From assembly GCF_001278075.1 (NCBI RefSeq), contig NZ_CP011340.1:4650001-4714000 (forward strand): DNA of 64,000 nucleotides, given 5' to 3'. Source of the stretch: Streptomyces pristinaespiralis (GTDB lineage: Bacteria; Actinomycetota; Actinomycetes; Streptomycetales; Streptomycetaceae). The notes under the pieces are model-generated. The model made no database searches. It was not told the origin of the DNA and was given only the letters and a program-made list of their open reading frames with translations. Numbering within the stretch: position 1 is the first letter of the stretch; every line of letters starts with the position of its first letter. Shown piece by piece: positions 63,418 through 64,000 of the stretch. Made by a program: the position numbers and the translations under genes.

Positions 63418-64000
63418 ATGGGGACCGATCAACGAGCCATCAGCAGACGCACATTGCTCGGCGCTGCGACGGCCGTCGTGGCGACCGCCGCGTCCGGCGG
63501 CCTCGCGGCGGCTCCCGCGGCGGCGCGGACTCGCACCACCCCTGAACTGTGGCGGGAGTTCCGCCGCTCGCCCTACACCCACCCGCAGATCCCCTACATC
63601 GGCAGCGCCGGCCAGGGCGCCGGGGCGCGCCACCTCCCGCGGCGTCCCGTCAGGGCCGACGTGCGCGCCTACGGAGCCAGGGGCGACGGCTCCGTGGACT
63701 GCGCGCCCGCGATCAACCGTGCCGTCGCCGCTGTCGGCGAACGCGGCGGCGGCACGGTCCTCATCCCGCCGGGCACGTACCGCATCGACGACGTGATCCG
63801 CATCGGGCACAGCGACGTCGTCCTGCGCGGGGCCGGGAGCGGCCGCACCACCCTGCTCGCCACCAAGAACCTCACCGAACTCATCGGCCCCTACGGCTCC
63901 CGCTACGGCGGGGACAAGTCCTCCTGGTCCTGGGCGGGCGGCCTCATCTGGCTCTGCCCGAAGGACCGTTACGCCTCCCTCACCGACGCCATCAAAGCCA
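63418..64000 (+). CDS. Tat-exported pectate-lyase-fold protein, 3' end cut
   Basis: The visible 194 residues start MGTDQRAISRRTLLGAATAV, a twin-arginine signal ending near APAAA. DVRAYGARGDGSVDCAPAIN followed by RAVAAVGERGGGTVLIPPG and TYRIDDVIRIG is the pectate-lyase-3-type right-handed helix start. The frame runs off the window. It is a secreted polysaccharide-active protein of unknown specificity. Confidence 0.85.
   Translation, partial: MGTDQRAISRRTLLGAATAVVATAASGGLAAAPAAARTRTTPELWREFRRSPYTHPQIPYIGSAGQGAGARHLPRRPVRADVRAYGARGDGSVDCAPAINRAVAAVGERGGGTVLIPPGTYRIDDVIRIGHSDVVLRGAGSGRTTLLATKNLTELIGPYGSRYGGDKSSWSWAGGLIWLCPKDRYASLTDAIKA

Noticed and set aside
1..64000. Insertion sequences, prophage, integrase, tRNA or rRNA genes
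   Set aside because: No transposase, integrase, phage structural gene or tRNA-like cloverleaf was seen.

Overview
The window is a high-GC chromosomal segment from an actinobacterium, almost certainly a Streptomyces. The indications are strong GC bias with frequent GTG starts, mycothiol genes (mshA, mshD), a GlnR-type nitrogen regulator, the nickel regulator Nur, the c-di-GMP-binding anti-sigma-WhiG factor RsiG, and many Tat-type and lipoprotein signals. From memory the gene order matches the conserved core of Streptomyces chromosomes around S. coelicolor SCO413x to SCO420x; I could not run a search. I see no tRNA, rRNA, CRISPR array, insertion sequence or prophage.

Layout. 1-5.1 kb: a murein hydrolase (partial), a PAP2 phosphatase, a secreted FAD oxidase, a lipoprotein and two small conserved proteins. 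5.1-16.6 kb: a phosphate block. CsoR with its operator is followed by DUF47-Pit low-affinity phosphate uptake, a ~0.9 kb repeat-filled non-coding stretch, the convergent pstSCAB operon under a PHO box, and a Nudix-CHAD-ppk polyphosphate operon. 16.8-20.1 kb: a YtrA-like GntR/ABC operon behind a perfect 40-bp inverted repeat, then mshD. 20.3-30.3 kb: a secreted 5'-nucleotidase, a PI-PLC, an ABC-F protein with twin operators around its promoter, an MprAB-like two-component system with a DegP-like protease, a LacI regulator beside a 29-bp tandem repeat, and glnR. 30.5-36.2 kb: a hydrolase, a MoaD-like protein, a membrane protein, DUF2993, and a sulfur cluster (27-aa Cys-containing leader peptide, rhodanese, DUF1416). 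36.3-44.8 kb: three tandem paralogous membrane-anchored proteins, a nitrobindin-like protein, nur, ygfZ, dtd, rsiG, an asparaginase and an Eis-like acetyltransferase.

44.8-49.3 kb is the part I find most unusual. Two copies of a divergent module occur in a row. Each pairs a 55-aa hydrophobic protein (33 of 55 residues identical between copies) with a large GntR regulator that looks leaderless. They are followed by a HAD-like phosphatase and an APH-like kinase whose promoter carries the same AGTTGTANNGT core as both gntR promoters. The rest holds a DrrAB-like exporter with two TetR regulators, an aldo/keto reductase, two more APH-fold kinases, an HTH-HbhA-DUF2516 cluster behind a 28-bp palindrome, a response-regulator/PP2C phosphatase, an NlpC/P60 hydrolase, a methyltransferase, mshA, a YbjN protein and the start of a Tat-exported pectate-lyase-fold protein.

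Functionally, uptake (Pit, Pst), storage (Ppk, CHAD) and scavenging (5'-nucleotidase, PI-PLC) of phosphate sit close together. Metal and redox control (CsoR, Nur, mycothiol, rhodanese, nitrobindin) and developmental or cell-surface control (RsiG, NlpC/P60 enzymes, DegP) make up most of the remainder.
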